Source: Streptomyces niger (GTDB taxonomy: Bacteria; Actinomycetota; Actinomycetes; Streptomycetales; Streptomycetaceae). Taken from it: DNA of 64,000 nucleotides. The notes beneath the pieces were generated by a model. The model searched no databases, was not told where the DNA came from, and saw nothing but the letters and a program-made list of their open reading frames with translations. A program made the position numbers and the translations under genes. This document shows, piece by piece, positions 17,531 through 25,368 of this stretch (position 1 is the stretch's first letter; each line of letters starts with the position of its first letter). The stretch covers positions 62,001 through 126,000 of the forward strand of contig NZ_JOFQ01000019.1 in the NCBI RefSeq assembly GCF_000718305.1, given 5' to 3'.

Positions 17531-17556
17531 GCCCGGCAGGGGCGCCCCTGCCGGGC
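17531..17556 (-). terminator. Strong hairpin terminator (proximal of two) after the protease gene
   Basis: A perfect 26-bp palindrome (arms of 13 bp, GCCCGGCAGGGGC and its complement, no loop as written). It comes first when reading from the protease stop codon, about 78 bases downstream, and is followed seven bases later by the 16-bp-stem hairpin. Such tandem perfect hairpins mark a highly expressed upstream gene. Confidence 0.7.
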
Positions 17557-17634
17557 GGCGTCGCGGAACCGGTCCGCGAACTGCCGAGTGTCCTGCTGCA
17601 CGACCCCCTCGGGGGCCTCCTCTTCCTGCTCTTC

Positions 17635-18837
17635 CTACTCCACGACCTTCAGGAGCTTGTTCGGCGTGCCCTCACCCGGATTGGAGATCTTGTCCGGGGT
17701 GGCGCCGTCGGTCAGCGCCTTGGCGACGTCGGCCGGCTTGGCGTCCTGGTGACCGGCCAGGTAGACCGCGGCGGCGCCCACGACGTGCGGGGTGGCCATC
17801 GAGGTGCCCGAGATGGTGTTGGTCGCGTCGTCGCCCTCGTTCCAGTCCGAGGTGATGTCGGTGCCGGGGGCGTAGATGTCGACGACCTTGCCGTAGTTCG
17901 AGTAGTCCGCCTGCTTGTCGTCCTTGTCGCTGGCGGCCACCGTGATGGCGTCCGCGACGCGGGACGGCGAGCCCTGGCCCGCGTCGGTGGACTCGTTGCC
18001 GGCCGCGACACCGAAGGTGACACCGGAGTCGATGGCCTTCTGCACGGCCGCGTCGAGCGCCTCGTCCGCGCCGCCGCCGAGGGACATGTTGGCGACCGAG
18101 GGGCCCTTGTGGTTCTTGGTCACCCAGTCGATGCCGGCCACGACCTGCTCGGTGGTGCCGGAGCCCTGGTCGTCCAGCACGCGGACGGCCACGATCTTGG
18201 CCTTCTTGGCGACGCCGTGTGCCTTGCCGGCGATGGTGCCCGCGACGTGGGTGCCGTGGCCGTTGCCGTCAGTGGCGTCGTCGTCGTTGTCGACCGCGTC
18301 GAAGCCGGAGGTCGCACGGCCCTCGAAGTCCTTGTGCGTGGTGCGCACACCGGTGTCGATGACGTACGCGGTGACGCCCTCGCCCGCGCTGTCCGGGTAG
18401 GCGTACTTCTTGTCGCCCGCGGTGTCCTCCTGGTCGATGCGGTCCAGGCCCCACGACGGCGGGTTGTCCTGGGTGGCGTCGATGGAGAACTTCTTGTTCT
18501 GGACGACCTTGTCGACGGCCGGGTCGGCGGCCAGCTGCTTGGCCTCGGTCTCGCTCAGCCCGGTGGCGGAGAAACCGTCGATGGCCGCGCTGTAGGTGCG
18601 CTTGACCTTGCCGCCGTACTCCGCGGCGAGGTCCTTGCTCTCCGCCGTACGGACCTGGTCCTTGAGCATGACGATGTAGCTGCCGCTGACGGCGGACTTG
18701 GCGCTCGCGCCGTAGATCTTCCCCTCTGCGGGGGTCGCGTCGGCGGTGACCGCGGTGACGGCCGCGATGCCGGTGGCGGCGACGACGGCGGTTATGCCGG
18801 TGATCAGCCGCTTCTTGCTGGAACGCTTGTGAGCCAT
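17635..18837 (-). CDS. Secreted subtilisin-like serine protease (S8)
   Basis: Exported endopeptidase made as a preproenzyme of 400 residues. Signal peptide with KKR and a hydrophobic stretch (about 10-33); an inhibitor-I9-type propeptide (SYIVMLKD to about residue 120); then the S8 catalytic domain with Asp161 (YVIDTGV), His194 (GHGTHVAGT), oxyanion Asn281 (VAAGNES) and Ser346 (SGTSMATPH). Similar in size and layout to streptomycete alkaline serine proteases that feed amino acids from extracellular protein. Its AT-rich 5' region and two perfect terminators suggest strong, regulated expression. Confidence 0.93.
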   Translation of the reverse strand: MAHKRSSKKRLITGITAVVAATGIAAVTAVTADATPAEGKIYGASAKSAVSGSYIVMLKDQVRTAESKDLAAEYGGKVKRTYSAAIDGFSATGLSETEAKQLAADPAVDKVVQNKKFSIDATQDNPPSWGLDRIDQEDTAGDKKYAYPDSAGEGVTAYVIDTGVRTTHKDFEGRATSGFDAVDNDDDATDGNGHGTHVAGTIAGKAHGVAKKAKIVAVRVLDDQGSGTTEQVVAGIDWVTKNHKGPSVANMSLGGGADEALDAAVQKAIDSGVTFGVAAGNESTDAGQGSPSRVADAITVAASDKDDKQADYSNYGKVVDIYAPGTDITSDWNEGDDATNTISGTSMATPHVVGAAAVYLAGHQDAKPADVAKALTDGATPDKISNPGEGTPNKLLKVVE

Positions 18838-19143
18838 GGCGAGGGTTCTCCTCGTTCGTGGTGTGGGGGGAAAGCGTTGCGTGATCGCCCGGCGAAACGA
18901 GAAGATCTCCTCCGGGCTGGTTCGAAACCCTGACTGATTGACGCGTCCAATTCAAGGGCCCCTCTCCGGTGTGACATAGACAACAACCTTGCAAAAATGC
19001 AAATACCGTCACACACGGGCAAATTGAGCACTCGGATTGACTCCGGTTGCCTCAACATCCGTCACAGTGCTGCAACATGGGGAAATAATCGCCGTCCCGG
19101 GGTGGAGAAAGCTCAGCGCTGTTAATGCGCAAGAGAACAAGGG
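18838..19143 (-). promoter_or_regulatory. Upstream region of the protease gene
   Basis: A 306-bp stretch without a gene between the protease start and the stop of the sugar-binding protein gene, clearly more AT-rich than the rest. Features: a perfect inverted repeat TTGCA-AAAA-TGCAA at 18989-19002; TGTGACGG occurs twice on the minus strand (within 19006-19015 and 19060-19069); possible minus-strand -35 TTGCAT and -10 TATGTC, 18 bases apart, overlap the inverted repeat; a direct repeat of the 8-bp palindrome CAGCGCTG occurs near 19113 and 19145, the second at the neighbouring stop codon. I infer promoter and regulator sites for the protease; no regulator is identified. Confidence 0.45.
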
Positions 19144-20469
19144 TCAGCGCTGATAACGGGCGAGCACGAGGTTGCCGTCCTCGACCAGCCGCCCCCGCAG
19201 CTCCGCCATATCGATCGCGCCGCTGTAGTACTCCTGCAGCCCCGGCGTGGCGATCTTGTCCTTCCACTCCGGATAGCCGCGCACCGACTGGGCCGGCGCG
19301 GCGTGCAGCGAGCCGGCCAGCGCCGTACCGGTGGCCCAGCCGTACGTCCGCACCCGCAGCCGCGGGTCCCGGAGCGCGGTCGTGCCCGTCGGCAGCATCC
19401 AGTCGCCGAGCGCGAGACGCGCCATGTTCGCCGGCTCCAGCAGGAAGGCGATGAAGGCCATCGCCGCTTCCTTCCGCGGGCAGTCGGCGGCGATCGAGAG
19501 CGTCTGCGGGCTCACGCCCTGGGCGGGCGCGCCGTCCGCGGGGGCCGGCAGCACGGTCCAGTCGAACCCCTTGGGGGCTTGTTGAACGATCTGCTGCCGG
19601 TACGAGAAGCCGAGCGGCACCATCGCGTACCGCCCGGCGAAGAACCCCGGGAGCGTGTCCGAGCCGCCCATGCCCAGCGTGGTGCGCGCCGCACTGCCGT
19701 CGACGTTCACCTGGTCGTGGATCGTCCGCGGTACGACCTCGTCGGCGGCGCCGAACCGGACCTCGGCCCGGCCGTCGGCGCGGCGGTGGAAGAGCCGGCC
19801 GCCGGTGGAGAGCGCGAGGTTGAGGGTGGCCGACACCGGCTCCTTGAGCGGCCAGGCGACTCCGTACCGGGCGCCCTGGCGGCCCTGGCTCAGCTTCTTC
19901 GCCGCCGCCCGGAACTCCGGCCAGCTCCAGGGGTCCTCCGGCGTGGGGACGCGCACCCCTGAAGCTGCGCGCAGCAGCTCCCGGTTGGCGATCAGGACGC
20001 GCGGCTCCTGAAGGAACGGCACCCCGTACAGCCGCCCCCCGAAGGTCGCCGTTCGCAAGCTGTGCTCGGGGATGTCGGTGGCGAGACGGTCGGGCAGCAA
20101 CGGCGTGAGGTCGGCGAGCCGGCCGCCGTACGCGAAGTCCGCGAGGTCGTCGGAGGCGTCGTGGATGATGTCGGGCGCCTCCCCGCCCTCGAAGGCGGTC
20201 AGCAGCTGGTCGTGCACGGTGGGCCAGGCGCCCTGCACGTACTGGACGGGAGTGCGCGGGTGGAGCCGGTTCCACTCCGCCACCAGCGCCTTGTTGGCCG
20301 CCACGGACTCCGTCTGCCAGGCGAGCGACTGGAACCGCAGGGGGCGGCTGTCCTCCCCCGTCCGGCGGTGCGCGCACCCGGAGAACAGGGGGACGGCCGC
20401 GGCACCTACGGAGGCGGCGGCGCCCAGGAACGTACGGCGGCGCATCGCGGCGCGGACCGGCGCGGGCAT
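19144..20469 (-). CDS. Sugar ABC transporter substrate-binding lipoprotein (CUT1)
   Basis: Extracellular solute-binding protein of the maltose/oligosaccharide class, 441 residues. The leader combines a twin-arginine-like RRRTFLG with a lipobox LFSGC (Cys32), so it may be a Tat-exported lipoprotein. Family patterns: VAEWNRLHPRTPVQYVQG, GGEAPDIIHD, GRLYGVPFLQEPRVLIANREL, and a C-terminal segment EAAMAFIAFLLEPANMARL typical of SBP_bac_1. Third gene of a permease-permease-binding-protein operon; its ATG shares one base with the preceding stop (TGATG). Ligand unknown. Confidence 0.9.
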   Translation of the reverse strand: MPAPVRAAMRRRTFLGAAASVGAAAVPLFSGCAHRRTGEDSRPLRFQSLAWQTESVAANKALVAEWNRLHPRTPVQYVQGAWPTVHDQLLTAFEGGEAPDIIHDASDDLADFAYGGRLADLTPLLPDRLATDIPEHSLRTATFGGRLYGVPFLQEPRVLIANRELLRAASGVRVPTPEDPWSWPEFRAAAKKLSQGRQGARYGVAWPLKEPVSATLNLALSTGGRLFHRRADGRAEVRFGAADEVVPRTIHDQVNVDGSAARTTLGMGGSDTLPGFFAGRYAMVPLGFSYRQQIVQQAPKGFDWTVLPAPADGAPAQGVSPQTLSIAADCPRKEAAMAFIAFLLEPANMARLALGDWMLPTGTTALRDPRLRVRTYGWATGTALAGSLHAAPAQSVRGYPEWKDKIATPGLQEYYSGAIDMAELRGRLVEDGNLVLARYQR

Positions 20470-21338
20470 CAGTGCTTCACCGCCCCGGCGAGCATGCCGC
20501 CCGTGATGCGGCGCTGGATGACCGCGAAGAGCACCAGCCCCGGCACCGTGGCGAGCAGGGCGGCGGCCGCCAACGGGCCGAGGTCGGCGACGCCCTCGGC
20601 GCCGAGGAAGTGCGTGAGCACGACCGGCATCGTCTGCTTCTCCGGCGACTTCAGCAGAACGAGCGCGAAGAAGAACTCGTTCCAGGCGGTGATGAACGCG
20701 AACAGCCCCGTCGCGACGATCCCCGGCACGAGGAGCGGCGCGGTCACGGACACGAGGGTGCGGACCCGGCCGGCCCCGTCCACGGCCGCCGCCTCCTCCA
20801 GCTCGACCGGCACGGCCCGTACGTACCCGGTGAGCATCCACAGCGCGAACGGCAGCGACCACACCAGGTACACCAGGGTGAGCCCGCCGAGCGAGTCCAC
20901 CAACCCCACCGCCTTGAGCAGCAGGAACAGCGGGATGATGACGAGGACCAGCGGGAACGCCTGGCTGACCACCACCCACCCGGTCGCCGCCCGCGCCGCC
21001 CGGGTGCGGAAGCGCGCGAGGACGTACGCCATCGGCGTGGCCACCACGACGGACAGCACCGCGGCCCCGGCCGCCGCGAGCAGGCTGTTGGCGGCCGAGC
21101 GCAGCAGCGGCTGCTCGGCGAAGGCGGCCCGGAAGTTGGCGAGGGTGGGGTCGTGCGGAATCCAGCCGGGGTCGATGCTGCCCAGCTCGCGCGGCGGCTT
21201 GAAGGCCGTCGACACCAGCCACAGGAAGGGCACGAGCAGAAAGATCAGGTAACCGAGGAGGGCGAGGTACTGACCGGAACGGGTCGCGGCGGCACGCCTG
21301 CGACGGCCGGCGGCAGTACGTCCGCGGCGGGCGGTCAT
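20469..21338 (-). CDS. Sugar ABC transporter permease (CUT1, MalG-like)
   Basis: Second membrane subunit of the importer, 289 residues with six predicted helices. The N-terminal Arg-rich tail, the conserved FLWLVSTAFKPPREL segment and the EAA loop EEAAAVDGAGRVRTLVSVTAPLLVPG are typical of MalG-like permeases. Start and stop are both in TGATG overlaps with its neighbours, so the three-gene set is tightly coupled. Confidence 0.92.
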   Translation of the reverse strand: MTARRGRTAAGRRRRAAATRSGQYLALLGYLIFLLVPFLWLVSTAFKPPRELGSIDPGWIPHDPTLANFRAAFAEQPLLRSAANSLLAAAGAAVLSVVVATPMAYVLARFRTRAARAATGWVVVSQAFPLVLVIIPLFLLLKAVGLVDSLGGLTLVYLVWSLPFALWMLTGYVRAVPVELEEAAAVDGAGRVRTLVSVTAPLLVPGIVATGLFAFITAWNEFFFALVLLKSPEKQTMPVVLTHFLGAEGVADLGPLAAAALLATVPGLVLFAVIQRRITGGMLAGAVKH

Positions 21339-22264
21339 CAGGCGTCCTCCTCGGTGCGCAGGCGGCCTGCCAGATAGACGGCCAGCAGGACGGCGATGAC
21401 GGTGACCATCGCGAGGCCCATCGCCGCCGCGTATCCGAACTGGCCGTAGCGGAAGGCCTCCTCGTACGCGAACAGCATCGGCAGCCGGGTGCGCCCGCCG
21501 GGACCGCCGTCCGTCAGCACGAAGACCAGCGCGAACGAGTTGAAGTTCCAGATGAAGTTCAGCGCGGTGATCGCCAGCGCCACCGGCCGCAACGCGGGCC
21601 AGGTGACCGTGCGGAACCGTCGCCAGGCGCCCGCGCCGTCCATGGCAGCCGCCTCGTGCAGTTCGCGCGGCACGTTCTGCAGACCGGCCAGGAGCGGCAC
21701 GGTGGTCTGCGGCAGACCGGCCCAGACGCCGACGACGATGACGGCGGGCAGCGCCGTGGCGAGGCCGCTCAGCCAGTCGCGGCCGTCGCCGAGCCCGAAG
21801 GTGCGCAGTGTGTCGTTCAGTACGCCCGCGTCCGGGTGGTACACGAGCCGCCACATGATGCCGACCACGACCTCGGGCATCGCCCACGGCACGATGGCCA
21901 GCGCCCGGGCCAGCCAGCGCAGCCGCAGCTTCTCGTTGAGCAGCAGGGCGAGGCCCAGCGCCAGGAAGAACTGCGGGACGGTGACGCCCACCGCCCAGAC
22001 CAGCCCGATGCGGAAGGACTCCCAGAAGAGGGTGTCCCGCAGCAGATCACCGAAGTTCAGCAGCCCCACCCAGCGGGTGGGCTCGGTACGCCCGGACTGC
22101 GCGTCCGTGAAGGCCAGCGACACGCCGTACAGGAGCGGACCGACGCTCAGCACGAGGATCGGTATCAGCGCGGGCAGTACGAGGAACCACACGCCGTGGT
22201 CACGGCGCGGTCCCGCACCGCCCGAACGGCGCGCTGACCGCCGTGGCGCGGTCCCGAGGCTCAC
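21338..22264 (-). CDS. Sugar ABC transporter permease (CUT1, MalF-like)
   Basis: First membrane subunit of the importer, 308 residues, six predicted helices, with EAA loop HEAAAMDGAGAWRRFRTVTWP and an early GVSLAFTDAQSGRTEPTRWVGL segment. The GTG start at 22264 has its ribosome binding site GGAG inside a perfect 13-bp palindrome (22265-22277). No ATPase gene is present in this operon; streptomycete CUT1 importers usually share the MsiK ATPase encoded elsewhere. Confidence 0.92.
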   Translation of the reverse strand: MSLGTAPRRSARRSGGAGPRRDHGVWFLVLPALIPILVLSVGPLLYGVSLAFTDAQSGRTEPTRWVGLLNFGDLLRDTLFWESFRIGLVWAVGVTVPQFFLALGLALLLNEKLRLRWLARALAIVPWAMPEVVVGIMWRLVYHPDAGVLNDTLRTFGLGDGRDWLSGLATALPAVIVVGVWAGLPQTTVPLLAGLQNVPRELHEAAAMDGAGAWRRFRTVTWPALRPVALAITALNFIWNFNSFALVFVLTDGGPGGRTRLPMLFAYEEAFRYGQFGYAAAMGLAMVTVIAVLLAVYLAGRLRTEEDA

Positions 22265-22744
22265 GAGGAGGCTCCTCGGCGCGGCTCGATCAGCAGAGTC
22301 ACGACGGGGCTCCTCGGCGCGGCTCGATCAGCAGAGTCACGACGGGGCTCCTTGGGCGGCTCGGTCCGGCACGTCCGGTACATCCGACACGGAACGGCCG
22401 CGCGCGCCCAACCGCGCGGACAGCCGACGTCATCGTCGTGACACCACGGGACGCCGTCAACAGGGAGGACCGGGAGAACCGGGGAGAACCGGCACGGACG
22501 CCTACCGGACGACCATGGGGGACGTGTCAGGAAGCGCCCTCCAGAGGGCCACCGGACCTCCACAGGGCCGCCGAATCTCCGCAGGGCAGGGTCCCGAGGG
22601 AAAGTGCACGCGAGGGAGCGGAGCGATACCCGCCCAGGCACCGGATGTCAGTGCCGCCTGAGAGACTGTGGGGGATCGAGACACCGGGGCGGCCGGGGCA
22701 GCCGAAGCGCACCGGGGTACTCACGGAGCGCAGGAGGCAGCACC
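22265..22744. other. 480-bp gene-free region with tandem repeat, between divergent genes
   Basis: No convincing gene. It separates the sugar ABC operon (minus) from the kinase gene (plus) and should hold both promoters. A 38-bp tandem repeat occupies 22271-22353 (listed separately). Near 22470-22495 there is a short G-rich direct repeat, GGGAGAACCG twice. The kinase has a good AGGAGG site at 22733-22738. Open frames across this region have erratic codon composition and I regard them as chance. Confidence 0.5.
22271..22353. repeat. 38-bp tandem repeat at the 5' end of the sugar ABC operon
   Basis: Two perfect copies of a 38-bp unit beginning GCTCCTCGGCGCGGCTCGAT (22271-22308 and 22309-22346) followed by the first seven bases of a third. 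The first copy starts only six bases beyond the permease GTG start, so each copy repeats the ribosome-binding segment CCGAGGAGC on the minus strand. It looks like a recent local duplication in the operon leader, and may alter spacing of promoter or operator elements. Confidence 0.8.
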
Positions 22745-23656
22745 ATGACCGAGGCGAGCGGCGGAGCGGGTTCCGTGCCGGGCACGCCCTTCACCGAGGC
22801 GCGCGCACGGGAGGTGCTGGCCGCGGCCGGCCGACCGGACGCCGCGGCGGACGCCCAGCTGCTCGCCCTCGGCGAGAACGCCGTCTTCGCGCTCGGCGAC
22901 GCCGGCCCCGTGATCCGGGTCGGCCGCAGCGCCGAACTGCTCGCCCGCGCCGAGCGGGAGCTGCGGGTGGCCCGTTGGCTGGCCGACTCGGGTGTCCCGG
23001 CGGTGCGCGCCGCCGAGCCCGAAGCGCGGCTGGTGGACGGCCACCCCGTCACCTTCTGGCAGCGGCTCCCCGAGGTCGTGCGCCCCGCGGGCCCCGCCGA
23101 CCTCGCCGAGCTGCTGCGCCTCGTACACGCTCTGCCCGAGCCGCCGTTCGAGCTGCCCCGGCGGGAGCTGCTGGGCGGCGTGGAGCGCTGGCTGCGGCTG
23201 GCGGGGGACGCGGTGACGCGGGAGGACGCGGAGTACCTGCGTGGGCGCCGGGACGCGTTCGCCGCCGCGGCGACGGCCCTGGAGCCGCACCTGCCACGCG
23301 GCCCCATCCACGGTGACGCGCTGCCGCGGAACGTCCATGTCGGCCCCGACGGCCCGGTCCTGGTCGACCTGGAGACCTTCTCCCGCGACCTGCGCGAGCA
23401 CGACCTCGTGGTCATGGCCCTCAGCCGCGACCGGTACGGCCTGGGCGCCGAGGCGTACGACACCTTCGTACGGGCCTACGGCTGGGACGTGCGGGACTGG
23501 GAGGGCTGCGCCGTCCTGCGCGGCTCCCGCGAGACCGCCAGCTGCGCCTGGGTCTCCCAGCACGCCCCGGGCAACCCCGCGGCCCTGAAGGAGTTCCGCC
23601 GCCGCATCACCTCCCTCCGCGAAGGCGACGCCTCGGTGCGCTGGTACCCGTTCTGA
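22745..23656 (+). CDS. Aminoglycoside/choline-kinase-like phosphotransferase
   Basis: APH-family small-molecule kinase, 303 residues. Brenner-type motif PIHGDALPRNVHV supplies the catalytic Asp, and VLVDLETFS the metal-binding Asp; the N-terminal lobe (ENAVFALGDAGPVIRVGRS) has the nucleotide-binding pattern. ATG at 22745 with AGGAGG seven bases upstream. The substrate could be an aminoglycoside, a choline-like amine, a sugar or a macrolide; there is no antibiotic gene context to decide. Monocistronic by appearance, followed by intergenic repeats. Confidence 0.8.
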   Translation: MTEASGGAGSVPGTPFTEARAREVLAAAGRPDAAADAQLLALGENAVFALGDAGPVIRVGRSAELLARAERELRVARWLADSGVPAVRAAEPEARLVDGHPVTFWQRLPEVVRPAGPADLAELLRLVHALPEPPFELPRRELLGGVERWLRLAGDAVTREDAEYLRGRRDAFAAAATALEPHLPRGPIHGDALPRNVHVGPDGPVLVDLETFSRDLREHDLVVMALSRDRYGLGAEAYDTFVRAYGWDVRDWEGCAVLRGSRETASCAWVSQHAPGNPAALKEFRRRITSLREGDASVRWYPF

Positions 23657-23709
23657 CGCCCTCGGCATCGAAGAAGCAGTCACCGGCCACCGGCCCCGGC
23701 CGGCCGGAC

Positions 23710-23862
23710 GAGCCGCCGACCCGGTCGGCCGGTTGGGCTGCCGGCTTCGGTCGACCGGTTGAGCTGCCGACCCGGTCAGCCGGTGGGGCTGCCGGCTTCG
23801 ATCGACCGGTCGAGCTGCCGACCCGGTCAGCCGGTGGGGCTGCCGGCTTCGGTCGGCCGATT
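23710..23862. repeat. Three tandem 51-bp repeats between genes
   Basis: Three direct copies of 51 bp (23710-23760, 23761-23811, 23812-23862), with only a few substitutions between them. Each contains GAGCTGCCGACCCGGTCAGC and a CGATCGACCGG-type segment, and each can fold on itself. The array lies between the kinase stop (23656) and the methyltransferase start (23907); the promoter-like TAACGT of the latter follows it directly. The period is a multiple of three, but no plausible protein is encoded on either strand. Confidence 0.85.
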
Positions 23863-23892
23863 AATCGGTACCGTCCGTACCCCTTCGCGGGC

Positions 23893-23898
23893 TAACGT
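23893..23898 (+). promoter_or_regulatory. Candidate -10 element, leaderless methyltransferase transcript
   Basis: TAACGT eight bases before the ATG at 23907, with no ribosome binding site between them. In actinobacteria a TANNNT hexamer at this distance from the start codon commonly marks a leaderless mRNA. No good -35 element is seen. Confidence 0.4.
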
Positions 23899-23906
23899 CC
23901 CGCCCC

Positions 23907-24833
23907 ATGCCCGAGACCCCGCCTCCCGCGTCTCCCGCACCTGCCGTGCGCCCCGTGCCTCCCACGTCTTCCGTGCCCTCCGTGCCCTCCGTGCCCTCCG
24001 TGCCCTCCGCGGATGCGACGCACCCGGCGCCGCCGGACCACGGCTCGGGCCGCGAGCCCGGTGGTGACGGGCCACCCCGGCTCACCCGGCTCGACTTCCA
24101 CGGGCCGCTGTCCGAAGCACGCGCCGGGCTGCTGGTGCGGCGGCTCGCCGCCGCCCGCCCGGCCACCGTGCTGGACATCGGCTGCGGTTGGGGCGAATTC
24201 ATGCTGCGGATCCTCGACGCCACGCCCGGCGCCACCGGACTCGGCATCGACCTCGCCGCGGACGACCTGGCCAGAGGCCGGGCCAACGCCGCGGCTCGCG
24301 GACTCGCCGACCGCGTGGAGTTCGCCGAGGAGTCCGGGCACGGGACCACCCGCGGCCCCGCCGACCTCGTCCTCTGCCTCGGCGCCGGCCACGCCCTGAG
24401 CGGCCCCGAGACGCCGCACAACATCCGCGCCGTACTGCGCGAACTGCGCCGTCTCGTCGCCCCCGGCGGCCGCGTGCTGTACGGCGAGGGGTTCTGGCAG
24501 CGCCCGCCGACCACGGCGGAGCTGAGCCGCATGTGGCCCGGCGCCACCGCCGAGGAGCACGTGAGCCTGGCGGAGCTCGTCGAACTCGCCGTCGCCGCAG
24601 GCTTCCGTCCCGCCTGGGTGGAGACGGCGAACAGCGACGAATGGGAGACGTTCGAGTCGGCCTACCGCTGCGACGCGGAGGAGTGGCTGGCCACCCACCC
24701 CGACCACCCGCTCGCCCCCGAAACCCGCGAACGCGTCGACGCACACCGCAGCTCCTGGCTCAGCGGCTACCGTGACGTACTCGGCATCGCCTACCTCACC
24801 CTCGTCCCGACACCCCGCACCTCGCCCCCCTAA
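23907..24833 (+). CDS. SAM-dependent methyltransferase (class I)
   Basis: Cytoplasmic methyltransferase-fold protein of 308 residues. Motif I VLDIGCGWGEFMLRIL at about residue 90, acidic GIDLA 25 residues on, and LVLCLGAGHAL as motif IV-like strand, followed by LRRLVAPGGRVLYGEGFW. The first 45 residues are low-complexity Pro/Ser/Val, including a 9-bp DNA repeat that encodes VPSVPSVPSVPS (about 23970-24008); the true start might be later. Substrate unknown. No operon partner; a VOC protein gene follows after 90 bp. Confidence 0.82.
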   Translation: MPETPPPASPAPAVRPVPPTSSVPSVPSVPSVPSADATHPAPPDHGSGREPGGDGPPRLTRLDFHGPLSEARAGLLVRRLAAARPATVLDIGCGWGEFMLRILDATPGATGLGIDLAADDLARGRANAAARGLADRVEFAEESGHGTTRGPADLVLCLGAGHALSGPETPHNIRAVLRELRRLVAPGGRVLYGEGFWQRPPTTAELSRMWPGATAEEHVSLAELVELAVAAGFRPAWVETANSDEWETFESAYRCDAEEWLATHPDHPLAPETRERVDAHRSSWLSGYRDVLGIAYLTLVPTPRTSPP

Positions 24834-24923
24834 AGCGCCCGTTCTTCCCTGTCCCCCGCCCCTCTCCCTCCCCCTCCCCCAACCCCGTCTCGTGCCCTTT
24901 CTCATGATTGATTGGAGTCAGCG

Positions 24924-25271
24924 ATGGCCGTTCGACGTGTCATGCCCAATGTCACCTCCGAAGCGATGGAGGAGAGCCGGGACTTCTACGGGCTACTGGG
25001 CTTCGAGGAGGTCATGAACCACGGATGGATCACGACGCTCGCCTCGCCCGCCCACCCGGCCGCGCAGGTCAGCTTCATGACGGCCGACCGGACGGCGCCG
25101 GTCGTCCCTGACATGAGCGTGGAGGTGGACGACGTGGACGCGGCCTACGCCGCGATGCGCGAGCAGGGCGCGGAGATCATCCACCCGTTGCAGGACGAGG
25201 AATGGGGCGTACGGCGCTTCTTCGTCCGCGACCCCAACGGCCGGGTGGTCAACATCCTGAGCCACCGCTGA
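24924..25271 (+). CDS. VOC-family (glyoxalase/bleomycin-resistance fold) protein
   Basis: Small 115-residue protein with the two beta-alpha-beta-beta-beta modules of the vicinal oxygen chelate fold: ESRDFYGLLGFEEVMNHGW in the first half and VDAAYAAMREQGAEIIHPL with VRRFFVRDPNGRVVNILSH in the second. Such proteins act as metal-dependent isomerases or dioxygenases, or bind drugs; the usual metal-binding His/Glu set is incomplete here, so a binding role is possible. ATG at 24924 with GGAG seven bases upstream. Preceded by a pyrimidine-rich gap. Confidence 0.75.
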   Translation: MAVRRVMPNVTSEAMEESRDFYGLLGFEEVMNHGWITTLASPAHPAAQVSFMTADRTAPVVPDMSVEVDDVDAAYAAMREQGAEIIHPLQDEEWGVRRFFVRDPNGRVVNILSHR

Positions 25272-25368
25272 CACCCACCCACCCGGTCCGGTACCCCAGC
25301 CTCCAGTCGCCCTCAGTCCAACCCCCAGCCCTCAGCTCCCTCGCCCCTCGCCCCTCGTCGCGGCGTTG

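Noticed and set aside
18921..18940. tRNA-like T-loop GGTTCGAAACC upstream of the protease
   Set aside because: No acceptor, D or anticodon stem can be formed around it and the flanking bases do not pair as a T stem.
23710..23862. Possible CRISPR array
   Set aside because: The 51-bp units are contiguous with no unique spacers, and no cas gene is near.
23827..24075. Minus-strand frame across the 51-bp repeats with Arg-Ala-Arg repeats
   Set aside because: Low-complexity product of repeats and of the 9-bp coding repeat; opposite strand of a real methyltransferase.
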